From Crocodylus rhombifer (Eukaryota > Chordata > Crocodylia > Crocodylidae), in NCBI GenBank assembly GCA_038503035.1, contig JAVSML010019166.1, forward strand, positions 1-64,000: a stretch of DNA of 64,000 nucleotides. The letters run 5' to 3'. The notes under the pieces were generated by a model. That model worked only from the letters and a program-made list of their open reading frames with translations, was not told where the DNA came from and did not search any database. The translations under genes were made by a program, and so were the position numbers. Shown in pieces: positions 34,275-44,444 of the stretch (position 1 is the stretch's first letter; every line of letters begins with the position of its first letter).

Positions 34275-34439
34275 TTGGGCCAGGGCCAGGGGCTGGCTAT
34301 GGGCACGGCGAGCCCTGCATGCGCCGGCGGCTTCCCGGGGCTTTCCGCTGGCGGGCGGCCCCACTCCCACTCCTGCTCCCACTCCCTGCCGCCGGTGGGC
34401 AGCCACCAAGACCAGCACCCCCGGGACAGGATGGGACAG

Positions 34440-34840
34440 CCTCTTGTCTCCTTGCTCAACATCTTCATCCATGATGTGCACGCTGGCGTCAGGAGCAGAC
34501 TGGCCAAGTTCGCCACCGACACCAAACTCTGGGGGAAAGCCTCCACAGCCGAGGAGAGGAGGAGGATCCAGGCCGACCTGGACAGGCTCAGCAAATGGGC
34601 GGGCGAGAACCTCATGGTGTTTAACACCGAAAAATGCAAGGCTCTCCACCTTGGGAGGAAAAAACTGCAGCACCCTTATAGGCTCGGCAGTGCTACACTG
34701 GCTAGCACTACAGAAGAAAGAGACTTGGGGGTCAGCATTGACCACAAGATGAACACGAGCCTGCAATGCGATGCTGCGGCTAGTAAAGTGACCAAAACGC
34801 TGGCTTGCATCCATAGATGCTTCTCGAGCAAATCCCGGGG
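34440..34840 (+). mobile_element. CR1 RT fragment
   Basis: Covers LNIFIHDVHAGVRSRLAKF, then TDTKLWG with an ATDT instead of FADD box, then KCKALHLGRKKL to CIHRCFSSKSR. It stops abruptly at 34840. Confidence 0.9.
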
Positions 34841-35530
34841 TGCACATGGTGTAGGCTGTAAGAAGTTTTACTGCTCTGCCAGGGAGGGGTCTACGGCTGT
34901 ATTGTTTAGTTTAAGATTGAAGCAAAAACCAAATATAACATCACCTGAATGAGATAAAAGCAGTCTGCATGGCTGTGAAACAGGAGCTTTGTGACCTGGA
35001 GCAGCAGAATGGCAGAACAAAAGCTAGCTTTCAACCCCACTGAAGAAGAGAGAGGGTTGTTAATACCTTTGGAGCAAAGAGTGGAGAAGGAATCAGGTAG
35101 ATGATAATAAGCCATGAAGCCCTCAGTATGACCTGATTAGAAATGCTGCTGTCTCTGCCAGGCAGTTGGTTTGAAGGTTTTGGTGGAGCAGGAATCAAAG
35201 GGAGGTGCAAACTAACCACTGCACCCCCCGGGACCCACCGCCGGCTACAGCACCTCTCTAGGAAAGATGCCCCAGCTCATATGAAGGGATGGAGAAGTTG
35301 CCCCATCCTGTGGGTAAGGGCCCTGACTGTTACAAAAGCATCTCCCCTCTGCTAGGCCAATGCTGCAATGCAGCAGCAACTTGGTTTGCAGGGGCAGGCC
35401 AGTCACTGCATCTTGGTTCACCTGCCCCTGCACTGGGACTTGTATGTACCTCATGGAGATGGAGAGCAGAACAAGCTGGGCATTCTCTGTGGAGCACTGC
35501 AGGAGTCTGTTTAGGGTACTTCATGAGACG
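34841..35530. other. unclassified sequence after the CR1 break
   Basis: 34841-35223 begins TGCACATGG and ends CCACTGCA at the CR1 break, so a solo LTR is possible, but no target duplication or poly(A) signal is visible. The rest holds nothing I recognise. Confidence 0.3.
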
Positions 35531-35534
35531 GACC

Positions 35535-35765
35535 AGAGCAAATGTTCTTGCACTGGTAGGAGCATTGGCAGCAGATAGAGGGAAGTGATTCTTCCCCTCT
35601 ATTTGCCACCAGTGAGGCCACATCTGGAGACCTGTGTCCAGTTGTGGACACCCCACTACAGAAAGGGTGCGGACACGTTGGAGAGTCTAGTGGAGGGCAA
35701 CAAAAATGGTTGGGGACTGGGGGACATGACTTCTGAGGAGCAACTGAGGGACATGGGCTGATATA
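35535..35765 (+). mobile_element. CR1 fragment
   Basis: Matches the 8.5-8.7 kb subfamily: gattcttcccctctatttgc, ggccacatctggag, then cggacacgttggagag and a gggacatgggctgat end. Confidence 0.85.
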
Positions 35766-35990
35766 GCCGGCAGACGGGTGGATTAACACACAGGTCTGGG
35801 GGGGGGCCTGAGACAATCAGGGGGCACCGGGGTAGCAGAGCCCAGGCAGGCATCCTGGCCGCGGACATCTGGGGAAGGCAGTGCACACTTTCTCCTCTCC
35901 CCTCAGGCCAGGGCCAGGGCCGTGGGTGTGGGTATGGGGCTCCCTGCAGGCATCGGTGGCTTCCTGGCGATGTCTGCTGCCAGGAAGGCC

Positions 35991-36018
35991 CCACTCCCAC
36001 TCCCACTCCCACTCCCAC
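35991..36018. repeat. (CACTCC)n short tandem repeat
   Basis: About four and a half copies of a 6-bp unit, inside array spacer sequence; a diverged counterpart lies at 34355-34385. Confidence 0.9.
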
Positions 36019-36426
36019 ACCCTACCATCTGTGGGCAGCTGCCTGCACCAGCACTGCTGGGACAGGATGAGCCAGTTGTCCATCTGTGCCAGGCGTCTCG
36101 TTTCAGTTGCTTGTGAGTCCCTCTTCTTTGGTCGTTGTGCACGGGGGCAGAGAATGCTGCGTTGGTGAGGGCATGGTGTGGGTGTGAGGGGAGCTGTGGC
36201 TGGTGGGGGGTGTCAAAGAGGGGCGTGGGCCTGCAGCAGTGGGAGGGGGGCAGTGGGCCTGGTGAGCGTGCAGGCAGGAGCAGATTAACACATGGGCCCA
36301 GAGAGCACAGGTCCAGGAGCCTTTGCCGACTGGGAGTTCCCTGGAGCACCAGGGGCAGCATGGCCCTGGCAGGCGTCCTGGCTACAGGCATCCAGGGTGG
36401 GCGCTGTGCTTTGCTTCATCTATACA

Positions 36427-36499
36427 GGGGAATTAGCTTAGATGGTTGAGCGCTCACTTAGCATGCGAGGTGTAGCAGGATTGGTGCCCGCATTGTCTA
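36427..36499 (+). pseudogene. tRNA-Ala copy (AGC), nearly intact
   Basis: 73 nt with acceptor start GGGGAAT, A-box tagcttagatgg and anticodon AGC. One anticodon-stem mismatch (A-C) and changes at the acceptor 3' end (cattgtcta) and variable region weaken it. First member of the forward block. Confidence 0.7.
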
Positions 36500-36696
36500 G
36501 CTGGTTGTGTTGCCTTTTGTGCAGGCATGCCCATGTTGCAGGGGCAAACTGCATATTCTTGTGTCTTCACGCCCCCTGCAGAAGGAGTGTTTGGAGGAGC
36601 TCTGCCTTCTCCTGTGCACCTCGCAGGACTGTTGCATGAGGACAGAGAAGGGAGAAGCAGCAAGTGCAGAACTCTCGTCTCAGAAAAGAAGCAGCA

Positions 36697-36769
36697 CAAG
36701 CCAGGCAAGAGTCAAACCTACAACTTCCTAATCCATAGTCAGCAGGCGTTATCCATTGTGCCACTGCCC
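36697..36769 (-). pseudogene. tRNA-Arg-type copy, anticodon ATG
   Basis: Partner of the Ala at 36427, 198 bp away and convergent. The anticodon is ATG, the T loop is tttgact, the acceptor is one base short and the anticodon stem is disturbed. A TTTT run follows 3'. Confidence 0.75.
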
Positions 36770-37074
36770 AGGATCGCGCTACTCAGCTGTTTTGCTGCAC
36801 AAGGGGTGGACAGGCAGTGGAGGTCAGAGGTCTTGCTCATGCTCCCTACCATCTTCCACCAACCAAGCTGGCCCCGGCCCTGGCCCCGGCCCCAGGGGTC
36901 ACAGCTCCGGCTGCGTGACACTCACTGGGCAGAGGGGCCGGGGCTGCCTTCACCTCAGTGGCACTCATTCCCCCTTGCTTGTCCCAGGCGTGCCAAGGAG
37001 GCCAGGCATGTTCCTCTGTGCCTCGTAAGCAGCCTGTTTTGCAGCATGTGGGGAGCCCCTGCCAATCAGGAGTC

Positions 37075-37290
37075 TCCAGGGTCTGTGTGCCCCGGGTTGC
37101 ACAGAGCCCTAACAGAGACCGGAGTCCGGGTGGTGGCAGCAGTTACCCCAGACTTGCGGGTGCGCTGCGGGAAGGGGGTTGGCTGGACATAGGCACCCCA
37201 GCGCAGAAACTGGAAATGGGGTTTTTGGTCAGGTGCAGTGAGGCGGGTGGCTCAGCACAGGAGTGCCCCCTACTGGCCCACCACAGTCTC
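37075..37290 (+). repeat. array LTR-related repeat
   Basis: Shares its end (agtgccccctactggcccac, then caca) with the LTR-like repeats ending at 25137 and 58594 and with 44445-44635. It lies between spacer and the Ala copy at 37335. Confidence 0.55.
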
Positions 37291-37334
37291 CAACTGCCCA
37301 GGGCTGCCAAAAATCCTAAGTCCCCTTGTCTGCC

Positions 37335-37364
37335 AGGGAATTAGCTCAGACGGTTGAGCAGCTC
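37335..37364 (+). pseudogene. tRNA-Ala 5' half, split by LTR
   Basis: agggaattagctcagacggt then tgagcagctc covers the acceptor, D arm and start of the anticodon stem. The remaining 3' half is at 40944-40992, after the LTR insertion. Confidence 0.75.
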
Positions 37365-37566
37365 TAGCCCAGGTACCTTGGGTATCTGGCACCCCTTCTC
37401 CAACTGAAGGGGATTGTTAGCTGGCAGGTGTGCTGTGGGGTGGGAACTGCAGACTGCTCAGTTTCCCTCCATCCCTATAGCACCAGGCCAGGACAGTCAG
37501 GGGACTTAACTATATACACATTTATTTACATTAACTTATCACAAGGGAAAGGAACATGGATATAAA

Positions 37567-37596
37567 CATATGTATTTTATATATGCATATATATAC

Positions 37597-37627
<31 letters not shown>

Positions 37628-37640
37628 CATATATTCATAT
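37567..37640. repeat. (AT)/(CATATA) microsatellite
   Basis: A run of tatatacatatatatacata-type repeats within the LTR. Confidence 0.9.
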
Positions 37641-37713
37641 AGACCAGTAACATAAACAATACCCTCTGGATAAATGACATAAAACCTTATACCGGTGCTC
37701 CAGATGCAGGTAA

Positions 37714-39911
37714 TAGATTCATAGATTCATAGATGCTAGGGTCGGAAGGGACCTCAATAGATCATCGAGTCCGACCCCCTGCATAAGCAGGAAAGAGTGC
37801 TGGGCCTACATTACCCCAGCTAGATACACATCCAACCTTCTCTTGAATACCCCCAGGGTAGGGGAGAGCACCACCTCCCTTGGGAGCCCGTTCCAGACCT
37901 TGGCCACTCGAACTGTGAAGAAGTTCCTCCTAATATCCAATCTAAATCTGCTCTCTTCTAGCTTGTGGCCATTATTTCTTGTAACCCCCGGGGGCGCCTT
38001 GGTGAATAAATACTCACCAATTCCCTTCTGTGCCCCCCTGACGAACTTATAGGCAGCCACCAGGTCGCCTCTCAACCTTCTCTTGCGGAGGCTGAAAAGG
38101 TCCAGTTTCTCTAGTCTCTCCTCGTAGGGCTTGGCCTGCAGGCCCTTAACCATACGAGTGGCCCTTCTCTGGACCCTCTCCAGGTTATCCGCATCCTTCT
38201 TGAAGTGCGGCGCCCAGAATTGCACGCAGTACTCCAGCTGCGGTCTGACCAGCGCCCGATAGAGGGGAAGTATCACCTCCTTGGACCTATTTGTCATGCA
38301 TCTGCTGATGCACGATAAAGTGCCATTGGCTTTTCTGATGGTTTCGTCACACTGCCGACTCATGTTCATCTTGGAGTCCACTAGGACTCCAAGATCCCTT
38401 TCCACTTCCGTGCCACCCAGCAGGTCATTTCCTAGGCTGTAGGTGTGCTGGACATTTTTCCTCCCTAGATGCAGCACTTTGCATTTCTCCTTGTTGAACT
38501 GCATTCTGTTGTTTTCTGCCCACTTGTCTAACCTGTCCAGGTCTGCTTGCAGCTGTTCCCTGCCCTCCGGCGTGTCCACTTCGCCCCATAGCTTAGTGTC
38601 ATCTGCAAACTTGGACAGAGTACATTTCACCCCCTCGTCCAAGTCGCTGATGAAGACATTAAAGAGTATCGGTCCAAGCACCGCGCCCTGCGGGACCCCA
38701 CTGCCCACACCCCTCCAGGTCGAAACCGACCCCTCCACCACGACTCTCTGGGTGCGACCCTCCAGCCAATTCTCCACCCACCGGACTGTGCAGTCATCCA
38801 AGTCACAGCCCCTTAACTTGTTCACCAGTATGGGGTGGGATACCGTATCAAAGGCCTTCCTGAAGTCCAAGTATACGACATCCACCCCTCCTCCTGCGTC
38901 GAGGCGTTTTGTGACCTGGTCATAAAAAGAGACTAGATTGGTCAGGCACGATCTACCTGCCACGAACCCGTGCTGGTTTCCCCTCAGCATAATTTGCCCT
39001 GCTGGGCTCTCACAAATGTGAGCCTTGATGATTTTCTCAAAGATTTTGCCAAGGATGGAGGTGAGACTGACTGGCCTATAGTTACCCGGGTCCTCCTTCC
39101 TCCCCTTCTTGAAAATGGGAACCACATTGGCCCTTTTCCAGTCCTCCGGGACTTGACCCGTGCGCCACGAGCGTTCAAATATTCCCGCCAGTGGCTCTGC
39201 AATGATGTCGGCCAGTGCCTTCAGTACCCTCGGATGGAGCTCATCCGGGCCTGCCGACTTAAAGGCATCCAGTTCTTCCAAGTGACCCTGCCCCACCTCA
39301 GGGTCCACGCATGGCAGTCTGGTGCCTTGCTGCTGCCTCCCTACCCTCCCGGTGAGAGACTTGTCGTGCCTCTCGCTTAGGAACACTGAGGCGAAGAACT
39401 CGTTGAGGAGTTCAGCCTTGTCCCCTCTGTCCGTCACCAATTGTTTCTGCCCATTTAGCAGGGGTCCTATTCCTCCCTGGGCCTTCCTTTTACTCCCTAT
39501 ATATCTAAAAAACAATTTCTTATTGTCTTTTACTTGGGTTGCCATCCTCAGCTCCATGGTAGCTTTGGCCTGTCTAACTGCCTCCCTACAAGCACGAGCA
39601 GAAGAGGTATATTCCTCTTTCGTGATCTCTCCCTGTTTCCACTTTTTATGTGCTCCCCTTTTGGCCCTTAGTCTGCCCTGCATTTCTCTGGTCAGCCAGG
39701 GAAGCCTCCTGGCCCCTTTCCCTCTTTTACCTCGCACAGGGATCGTCTCGTTTTGTGCGAGAAGGATAGCCTCCTTAAGGCACAGCCACCCTTCTTGGGC
39801 TCCCATCATTTCAAAACTACTACTCTGCAGTGCGTCCTTCACTAATCGCCTGAGTTCGCTGAAATCAGCTTTCCTAAAGTCCAGCACGTTCACCCTACAG
39901 GTTACAAGTCA
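37714..39911 (-). mobile_element. young 5'-truncated CR1 with 7-bp target duplication
   Basis: Inserted in the LTR: CAGGTAA occurs at 37707-37713 and again at 39912-39918. The 3' tip on the plus strand is attcatagattcatag, two exact 8-bp terminal repeats. The 2.2-kb body carries one uninterrupted reading frame. Truncation falls just after the endonuclease domain. It belongs to a different, younger subfamily than the copies around it ([22 protein letters not shown]). Confidence 0.95.
37806..39893 (-). CDS. CR1 ORF2 remnant: intact reverse transcriptase
   Basis: 695 codons without a stop. The first codon of the frame is GTG, with a stop just upstream, so there is no natural start and the APE endonuclease is missing. 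Residues 1-210 are the linker region. FKSAGPDELHPRVLKAL at about 211 and GNYRPVSLTSILGKIFEK at about 270 open the RT domain. YLDFRKAFD holds Asp343 and Asp349, [14 protein letters not shown] is at about 399, and the catalytic FADD is at residues 429-432. The C-terminal LERVQRRATRM and LDIRRNFF blocks are complete to the end, LDVYLAGVM. The RT would copy CR1 RNA at nicked DNA, but a 5'-truncated copy lacks promoter and endonuclease, so it is a dead-on-arrival insertion. Its open frame reflects youth. Confidence 0.9.
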   Translation of the reverse strand: MNVLDFRKADFSELRRLVKDALQSSSFEMMGAQEGWLCLKEAILLAQNETIPVRGKRGKGARRLPWLTREMQGRLRAKRGAHKKWKQGEITKEEYTSSARACREAVRQAKATMELRMATQVKDNKKLFFRYIGSKRKAQGGIGPLLNGQKQLVTDRGDKAELLNEFFASVFLSERHDKSLTGRVGRQQQGTRLPCVDPEVGQGHLEELDAFKSAGPDELHPRVLKALADIIAEPLAGIFERSWRTGQVPEDWKRANVVPIFKKGRKEDPGNYRPVSLTSILGKIFEKIIKAHICESPAGQIMLRGNQHGFVAGRSCLTNLVSFYDQVTKRLDAGGGVDVVYLDFRKAFDTVSHPILVNKLRGCDLDDCTVRWVENWLEGRTQRVVVEGSVSTWRGVGSGVPQGAVLGPILFNVFISDLDEGVKCTLSKFADDTKLWGEVDTPEGREQLQADLDRLDKWAENNRMQFNKEKCKVLHLGRKNVQHTYSLGNDLLGGTEVERDLGVLVDSKMNMSRQCDETIRKANGTLSCISRCMTNRSKEVILPLYRALVRPQLEYCVQFWAPHFKKDADNLERVQRRATRMVKGLQAKPYEERLEKLDLFSLRKRRLRGDLVAAYKFVRGAQKGIGEYLFTKAPPGVTRNNGHKLEESRFRLDIRRNFFTVRVAKVWNGLPREVVLSPTLGVFKRRLDVYLAGVM

Positions 39912-40943
39912 CAGGTAAGTATCTGATCAGAAACAGAGAAACCCCAAAGATAAACTCAATCCCAAGGGGAAACCCCAATGCCCTTGGGCTTTTCCCAAGC
40001 CCTACAAAGAAGCTGGTAACTTTAAGGAGTCCCTCTCAGTGGGACTTCCTCTTTCAGGAGCCCTTAACTAAACAGTGGGGGGGGACTCCCCTCCCCTGTG
40101 GGAAACCTCTTTTCCCTGCAACTCACGGCTCCCAGGCCTGGAGGGTGGTCCTCATCCTCTGTGCCAGGCTGCTCTCTTGCCTGCAGTGGGCTTTGGGGAG
40201 GGGGCGGTCGCAATCCCCTGGAACAGGGCTCCTCTATGCAGGGCTTCTGGGGCCTCTGGCTCGGCCCTCTCTGCTGGCTCAGTAACCCAAGCTTCGTCTG
40301 GCTGTCTCGACTCAACCTTTTGCTATGGGTCGGAGGCCTGGGCTGCCTCATGCAGCACCAGGCTCAGTCCACTCCCGGACCCTCCGTGTGGAGCCTCCTG
40401 CACCGAGCTCCCAGCCACGTTCAGGGGGTTGAGGACCTGAGCCGCCCAAGCACTCCAAAGGTCCTACTCCGTGCACTGTCCTGTGCACCGTGTCTCTGGC
40501 CACACACCAGAGGTTGCAGACCCGAGCTGCCTCATGCAGCTCCCAGGGCCTGGATGCCGTGTGCCATGCTGCACACCGACAGCCTAGCTGCTGTAGCCGT
40601 CTGCCGACGGATGTCTTCAGGGGCGCTTCTGGGCTACTGCTTCGCCCTGCTGAGCAGCTCTCCTCAGCTCTTATACGCCCCTCTCCCCTCTCTTCTCCCT
40701 CACGCTGGGCACGCAGCTCCTTTTATATGCTCCAAGGCTCCGCCCCTAAAGCCTTCCTGACCTGAGTGTTGCAGTCTTCAATCAGGTCCAGGGTTGGGGG
40801 GAAACTCCTGTCCCCACCTCAGGAAAGGGGTGTAACTGAACTCTTCTTGCTGCCTCCTGATTGGGGGATGAGCTCCACCACTAAAAACAGCAAGATTTTA
40901 AGCCTGGGACTCAACACAAGCTCCAACAGGCAAGCCTGCTACA

Positions 40944-40992
40944 CAATCTTTTAGCAAGTGAGAGGTAGAGGGATCAATGCTCACATTCCCCA
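40944..40992 (+). pseudogene. tRNA-Ala 3' half, split by LTR
   Basis: Continues the copy begun at 37335: ttagcaagtgagaggtagag (anticodon AGC), gggatcaatgc, ending cattcccca. It is followed by the normal Ala-Arg linker until the provirus at 41096. Confidence 0.75.
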
Positions 40993-41095
40993 GGGCCTCA
41001 GGATCCCTTTTGTCCCAGCATGACTGCCCTGCACCTGTGGCTGAAGTGGAGGATGGGCCAAAGGGCACGGTCTCATGTGTTTTGCTGCACCAGGC

Positions 41096-41678
41096 TGTTA
41101 GAAATGGAATATTGTTAGAAATGGAGTATTGTTAGAAATGCACAGCTTGCATCTTGCACCCGCTAAGAAAGAAACACTGCCAAGGACTTTTTTCCTTGCC
41201 CAGCCTTGCCACAGCTTTTCTTATGCTAAATCGCAGACTCTCCCCCAGCTTCTCCCTAGCCTTTCTCTTACAGATTACAGAAGCTGGAATTCAACTGACT
41301 GTGTCCTTGAAAGGGGGGGGGTTTGATCTCTTGGTGACCTATAGTAGTCTCTGAGCATGCTTAATTAGCTGATGCATATTTACCTCTCCGCCCTGCATAC
41401 TTAAGTAGTTAATTATACTATACATGCGATGTATGTAGTGATGTAACCACATGTATGCTTGTATGAAACGGAAGTGAGCTGTAAGAGTTCCTGTTTCTGC
41501 ACACGTGCCCAGGAGGGAAAAGATAAAGACAGCCTGCAAAATTCCTTGGTGGGTTCAGAGTAATCTGAGTTTTTGACTCTGCTCTGACCCTATTTGCAAA
41601 TACACCTTTTGTGCCATCTAATGAGTGTGTGTCTGTGATTTTGGTGGCCTCCAGAGAAACGAACCGCTTTATGCATCA
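41096..41678 (+). mobile_element. 5' LTR of an endogenous retrovirus fragment
   Basis: Begins tgttag right after the linker sequence gctgcaccaggc (continuous in the 51.1 kb unit) and ends CA at 41677-41678, three bases before the primer-binding site. The first 52 bp are three copies of a 17-bp repeat starting tgttagaaatg. No partner 3' LTR is in the window. Confidence 0.75.
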
Positions 41679-41681
41679 ATC

Positions 41682-41699
41682 TGGCACCCCAGATGGGAT
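41682..41699 (+). promoter_or_regulatory. retroviral primer-binding site
   Basis: TGGCACCCCAGATGGGAT starts with the TGG expected from a tRNA CCA end and sits 3 bp after the LTR. The primer tRNA is not identified. Confidence 0.65.
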
Positions 41700-42068
41700 G
41701 TCTCTGGATCACCTCGGGGCTCAGTGACAAGATCGTCTCTGCCACCATGGGGAGTGCGCACCGAGCCGCCTTTTTGGGCTCGCCCAGGGGGTTTGAGACG
41801 TGAGTTGGGGTACCCGAGAGATTAAAGGCTCCTGTGCAAAATTTTTGGTTTCTGAGGACGCCAGACACACATTCCGGCATTCTGATCGAGATCTCTGGGG
41901 TATCTGAATGAGTATACAAATTCCCTTGCCCAATTTGGTCTGGATCCGGGAACAAAGACGCGTTCGATTTGGTTTAATACTGGGAAATTTTCAGCCTGGT
42001 ATATGCGAACCATCTGTAACTAGGATCTTTTGGTATTTGGTGTGCGTTGGGCGCACTTTTGTGGGAAT

Positions 42069-43451
42069 ATGGGTGAGGGTCACTCCCGTGTAGAAAACTC
42101 GGATACGCCTTTAAGTTATATATTACAAAACTTCAGTAAATTTGCAAAGCATGCAGTTTATGGAGTGAAGATGAAAAAGGGTGATTTAATTAAGTTTTGT
42201 CAACTCGAGTGGCCAACATTTGGGGTCCACTGGACCCCAAAAGGATCCTTTGTAGTAAAAGAAGTGATAGCTATCCATGAAATAGTTATGCAGTACGGGT
42301 ATTAGAATCAATTTCCTTATATCGATTGTTGGTTGTGGGTGGTTCAAAATCAGCCACCTTGGATTAAGAAATGCTTAGTAAAGTCTCATGTGATGGTTGT
42401 TAAAGGAAAGACTCGAGGAGGACCGCCTGTACTCCCTGAGTCTAATGAGGGGGGGAATTCTGAATTGGCTGAGTATCGGACCCGCTCTCCGGTCACCCTG
42501 TCAGGTAGCGAGGATGAATCAGACACCTCCTCGGGATCCAGTCCCTCTGCACCACCGCTCTCTCCCTTAGGGAAACCACCACCGGCGTATCAAAGCATAC
42601 CTAATGATTCAGAGCGTGAGCCTCAGCCAAGTGCCCCATCTGAATCAGGGAGTAAGGGCTATTATTTGCGCAAGACTGTAGAATCACAGCCAGTGCTGAA
42701 TTGCCCGATGCAAGAGGTTATCGGAGAGGGGGGCAATGCACCTTTTGTCTACACCCCATTTAGTACTTCAGATTTATTTAACTGAAAGAATCAGAGCCCC
42801 TCTTTTCGTGAAGACCCTGAAAAAATGAGGGACCTGTTTCGATCTATTGGGCAAACCCATTGACCCACTTGGGCTGATGTCCAGATAATGCTCCAAACCC
42901 TCCTGACCCCAGAGGAGAGAAGATTAGTATTGGGGACGGCAGAGCGCATTGCAGCAGCCAGGGTAGAAGCGGAGGGAGCTGCTGGTTGTACCTTGCGTGA
43001 TACCTGCCCTGTTGAGGAACCGAGATGGGATAATCATACTGCAGAAGGAAGAGAGCTGAGTGCACGGTATCTGGGGATTATAGCGGAAGCAATGGGGAAG
43101 GCAGTGCCTCGGGTTACTAATCTGTCTAAATTGTATGAAGTGAGACAGGGAAGAGAAGAGGATCCCTCAGCTTTCCTCCGGAGGCTGTACAAGGCGTTCC
43201 GCAGGTTTTTGGACCTAGATCCAGAAGCCCCAGATAATCAACGCATGGTAAATGTTATGTTTATTGGTCAGTCCGCTGCTGATATTCATAAGAAGTTACA
43301 GAAAACTGAGGGAGGTGCTGGGAAACCGATTTCAGAGCTGGTGGAAATTGCATATAAGGTATATGGGAATCGTGAGCATATGCAGGAGCGCAAGGAGGAT
43401 AAAAAGGCTCAATGCATATTTCCCCACTATGTCTGGGTTGGGGTCAGCTAG
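42069..43451 (+). pseudogene. gammaretrovirus-like gag remnant
   Basis: One frame from an ATG at 42069 encodes a gag-type order. It starts with Met-Gly (myristoylation-type) and a matrix-like segment containing EWPTFGVHW. A Pro/Ser-rich stretch follows with a PPPAY late-domain motif (about 42583-42597), then a capsid-like part with a major-homology-like stretch near 43145-43205. In-frame stops occur at 42303-42305, 42783-42785 and about 42858-42860. Capsid similarity ends near 43410 and is followed by unrelated sequence. Nucleocapsid, pol, env and the 3' LTR are absent, so it is a truncated, non-functional provirus. Confidence 0.75.
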
Positions 43452-43603
43452 CAGAAGGGTAAGCTCCTCCTGCTTGTTTCCCACACTATGAGCATTTGAG
43501 GCCTCTTGTAGATGTGTTCACTAGCCCCTGTTGCTTACCTGTGGATAAGTTCTACTTGGCAGTCAAGGCTGGGCTGTACTTGTAGTAATGTAGCACCCAG
43601 GAC

Positions 43604-43676
43604 TGGAGAATGCAGGCATTGATCCTGCTACCTCTCACATGCTAAGCAAGCACTCTACCATCTGAGCTAATTCCCC
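43604..43676 (-). tRNA. tRNA-Ala (AGC), complete cloverleaf
   Basis: 73 nt. Acceptor GGGGAAT/ATTCTCC, anticodon stem CTTGC/GTGAG (wobbles only) with loop TTAGCAT, and T stem GCAGG/CCTGC all pair; the A-box is tagctcagatgg. The T loop atcaatg departs from ttcga, as in some vertebrate Ala genes. It points toward the provirus side, opposite to the other Ala copies of the forward block. Candidate functional gene; the 3' terminator is not obvious. Confidence 0.6.
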
Positions 43677-43686
43677 TGCACAGGGG

Positions 43687-43803
43687 GCAAGAAGATTTGC
43701 TTCTTGTTATCTCACTCACCCCAAGTCATCTCAGCTGGGGATGTGAGACCAGATCTCCCCTGCAGTAGGCAGCAACACTGCCACACATCCACCACTGGTG
43801 GCA
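43687..43803 (-). mobile_element. tRNA-derived SINE-like segment, copy 2
   Basis: Shares both ends and the interior with 10464-10570; its B-box is decayed here. It lies between the Ala at 43604 and the Arg at 43816. Confidence 0.5.
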
Positions 43804-43815
43804 AAACAGACAGTA

Positions 43816-43888
43816 CGAGCCAGGCAGGAGTCGAACCTACAGTCTTCTGATCCGTAGTCAGATGCGTTATCCATTGCGCCACTGGCCC
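43816..43888 (-). tRNA. tRNA-Arg-ACG: tRNA-Arg (ACG), intact
   Basis: 73 nt with every stem paired. Anticodon loop CTACGGA (ACG at 43853-43855), A-box tggcgcaatgg, perfect B-box ggttcgactcc, T stem GTAGG/CCTGC. A TTTT run (plus strand 43803-43806) lies 10 bp past the 3' end as terminator. It differs from the 45.1 kb copy at one CpG (gcatct for gcgtct). Decodes CGU after A34 editing. Confidence 0.85.
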
Positions 43889-44440
43889 AGGCACAAAGGT
43901 GGGCTCAGAAATGGAAACCCCTCTTTCTGCCCCTCACTTGGGTCAGCTCAAGTGACCCCTGTCTCTCTCTCTTTCCTCTTGGTTCAGGCTGGTCCATCAG
44001 GTGACCTGGCCAAAATAAAATTCCTAGGGGTTGGGCAGGGAGCTCTTCTTTTCCAGCGGGCATTTTGAAAAACTGCTAGCAAATGCCCCAGGCTGCTGCC
44101 TGGTGATTTTCTGTACATATAAACCTGGAAACCTGCCAGGAGTTAGGAAGTATGTGTAGGCCAGTCGCATCTTAAAAGGATCACTGTGTGCAATCTCTGT
44201 AAAGGCTCACCTTGCTTATTCTGTCTTCCTCATTCTAGCCCCCCCACCGCAGATCAATTAAGGTTTTGGGTTACTGCTTCCCTTGGTATCTTACTGTGGA
44301 AAGTGAGAGGAGGCCTGGCACTCCCAGCTTGGCCAGCAGAGTATGTCTTTTTATTTTCCCTGACTTCTACCTGGTGCTATCTTCGGATGCTTTGGGTAGA
44401 AAGAAGCACCCAGAAATATTACTGTGAGCAAAGCACCCAG
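43889..44440. other. no gene recognised
   Basis: About 550 bp of array-internal sequence without tRNA, linker or spacer landmarks. Its origin is unclear. Confidence 0.4.
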
Positions 44441-44444
44441 CCAA

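Larger units (their letters stand above)
37365..40943 (-). mobile_element. LTR (about 1.37 kb net) inserted in a tRNA-Ala copy
   Basis: On the minus strand it begins TGTAGCAGGCTTGCC at 40943 and has CATATAAAAGG at about 40720-40730. A poly(A) signal AATAAA lies at 37521-37526, and it ends near 37365. Both ends abut the two halves of one tRNA-Ala copy; cagctc and caatc beside them fit a mutated 5-bp target duplication of cactc. A 2.2-kb CR1 is nested inside. It is related to the LTR at 10068-10961 and the rearranged piece at 30022. No internal retroviral genes are present. Confidence 0.75.

Noticed and set aside
33960..34952. 330-codon plus-strand frame
   Set aside because: A fusion of two CR1 pieces across an assembly gap of unknown length; not a gene.
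34841..35223. Solo LTR (TG...CA ends)
   Set aside because: No target duplication, no poly(A) signal, and CR1 does not resume after it.
41096..43451. Replication-competent retrovirus
   Set aside because: gag has three stops, and pol, env and the 3' LTR are missing.
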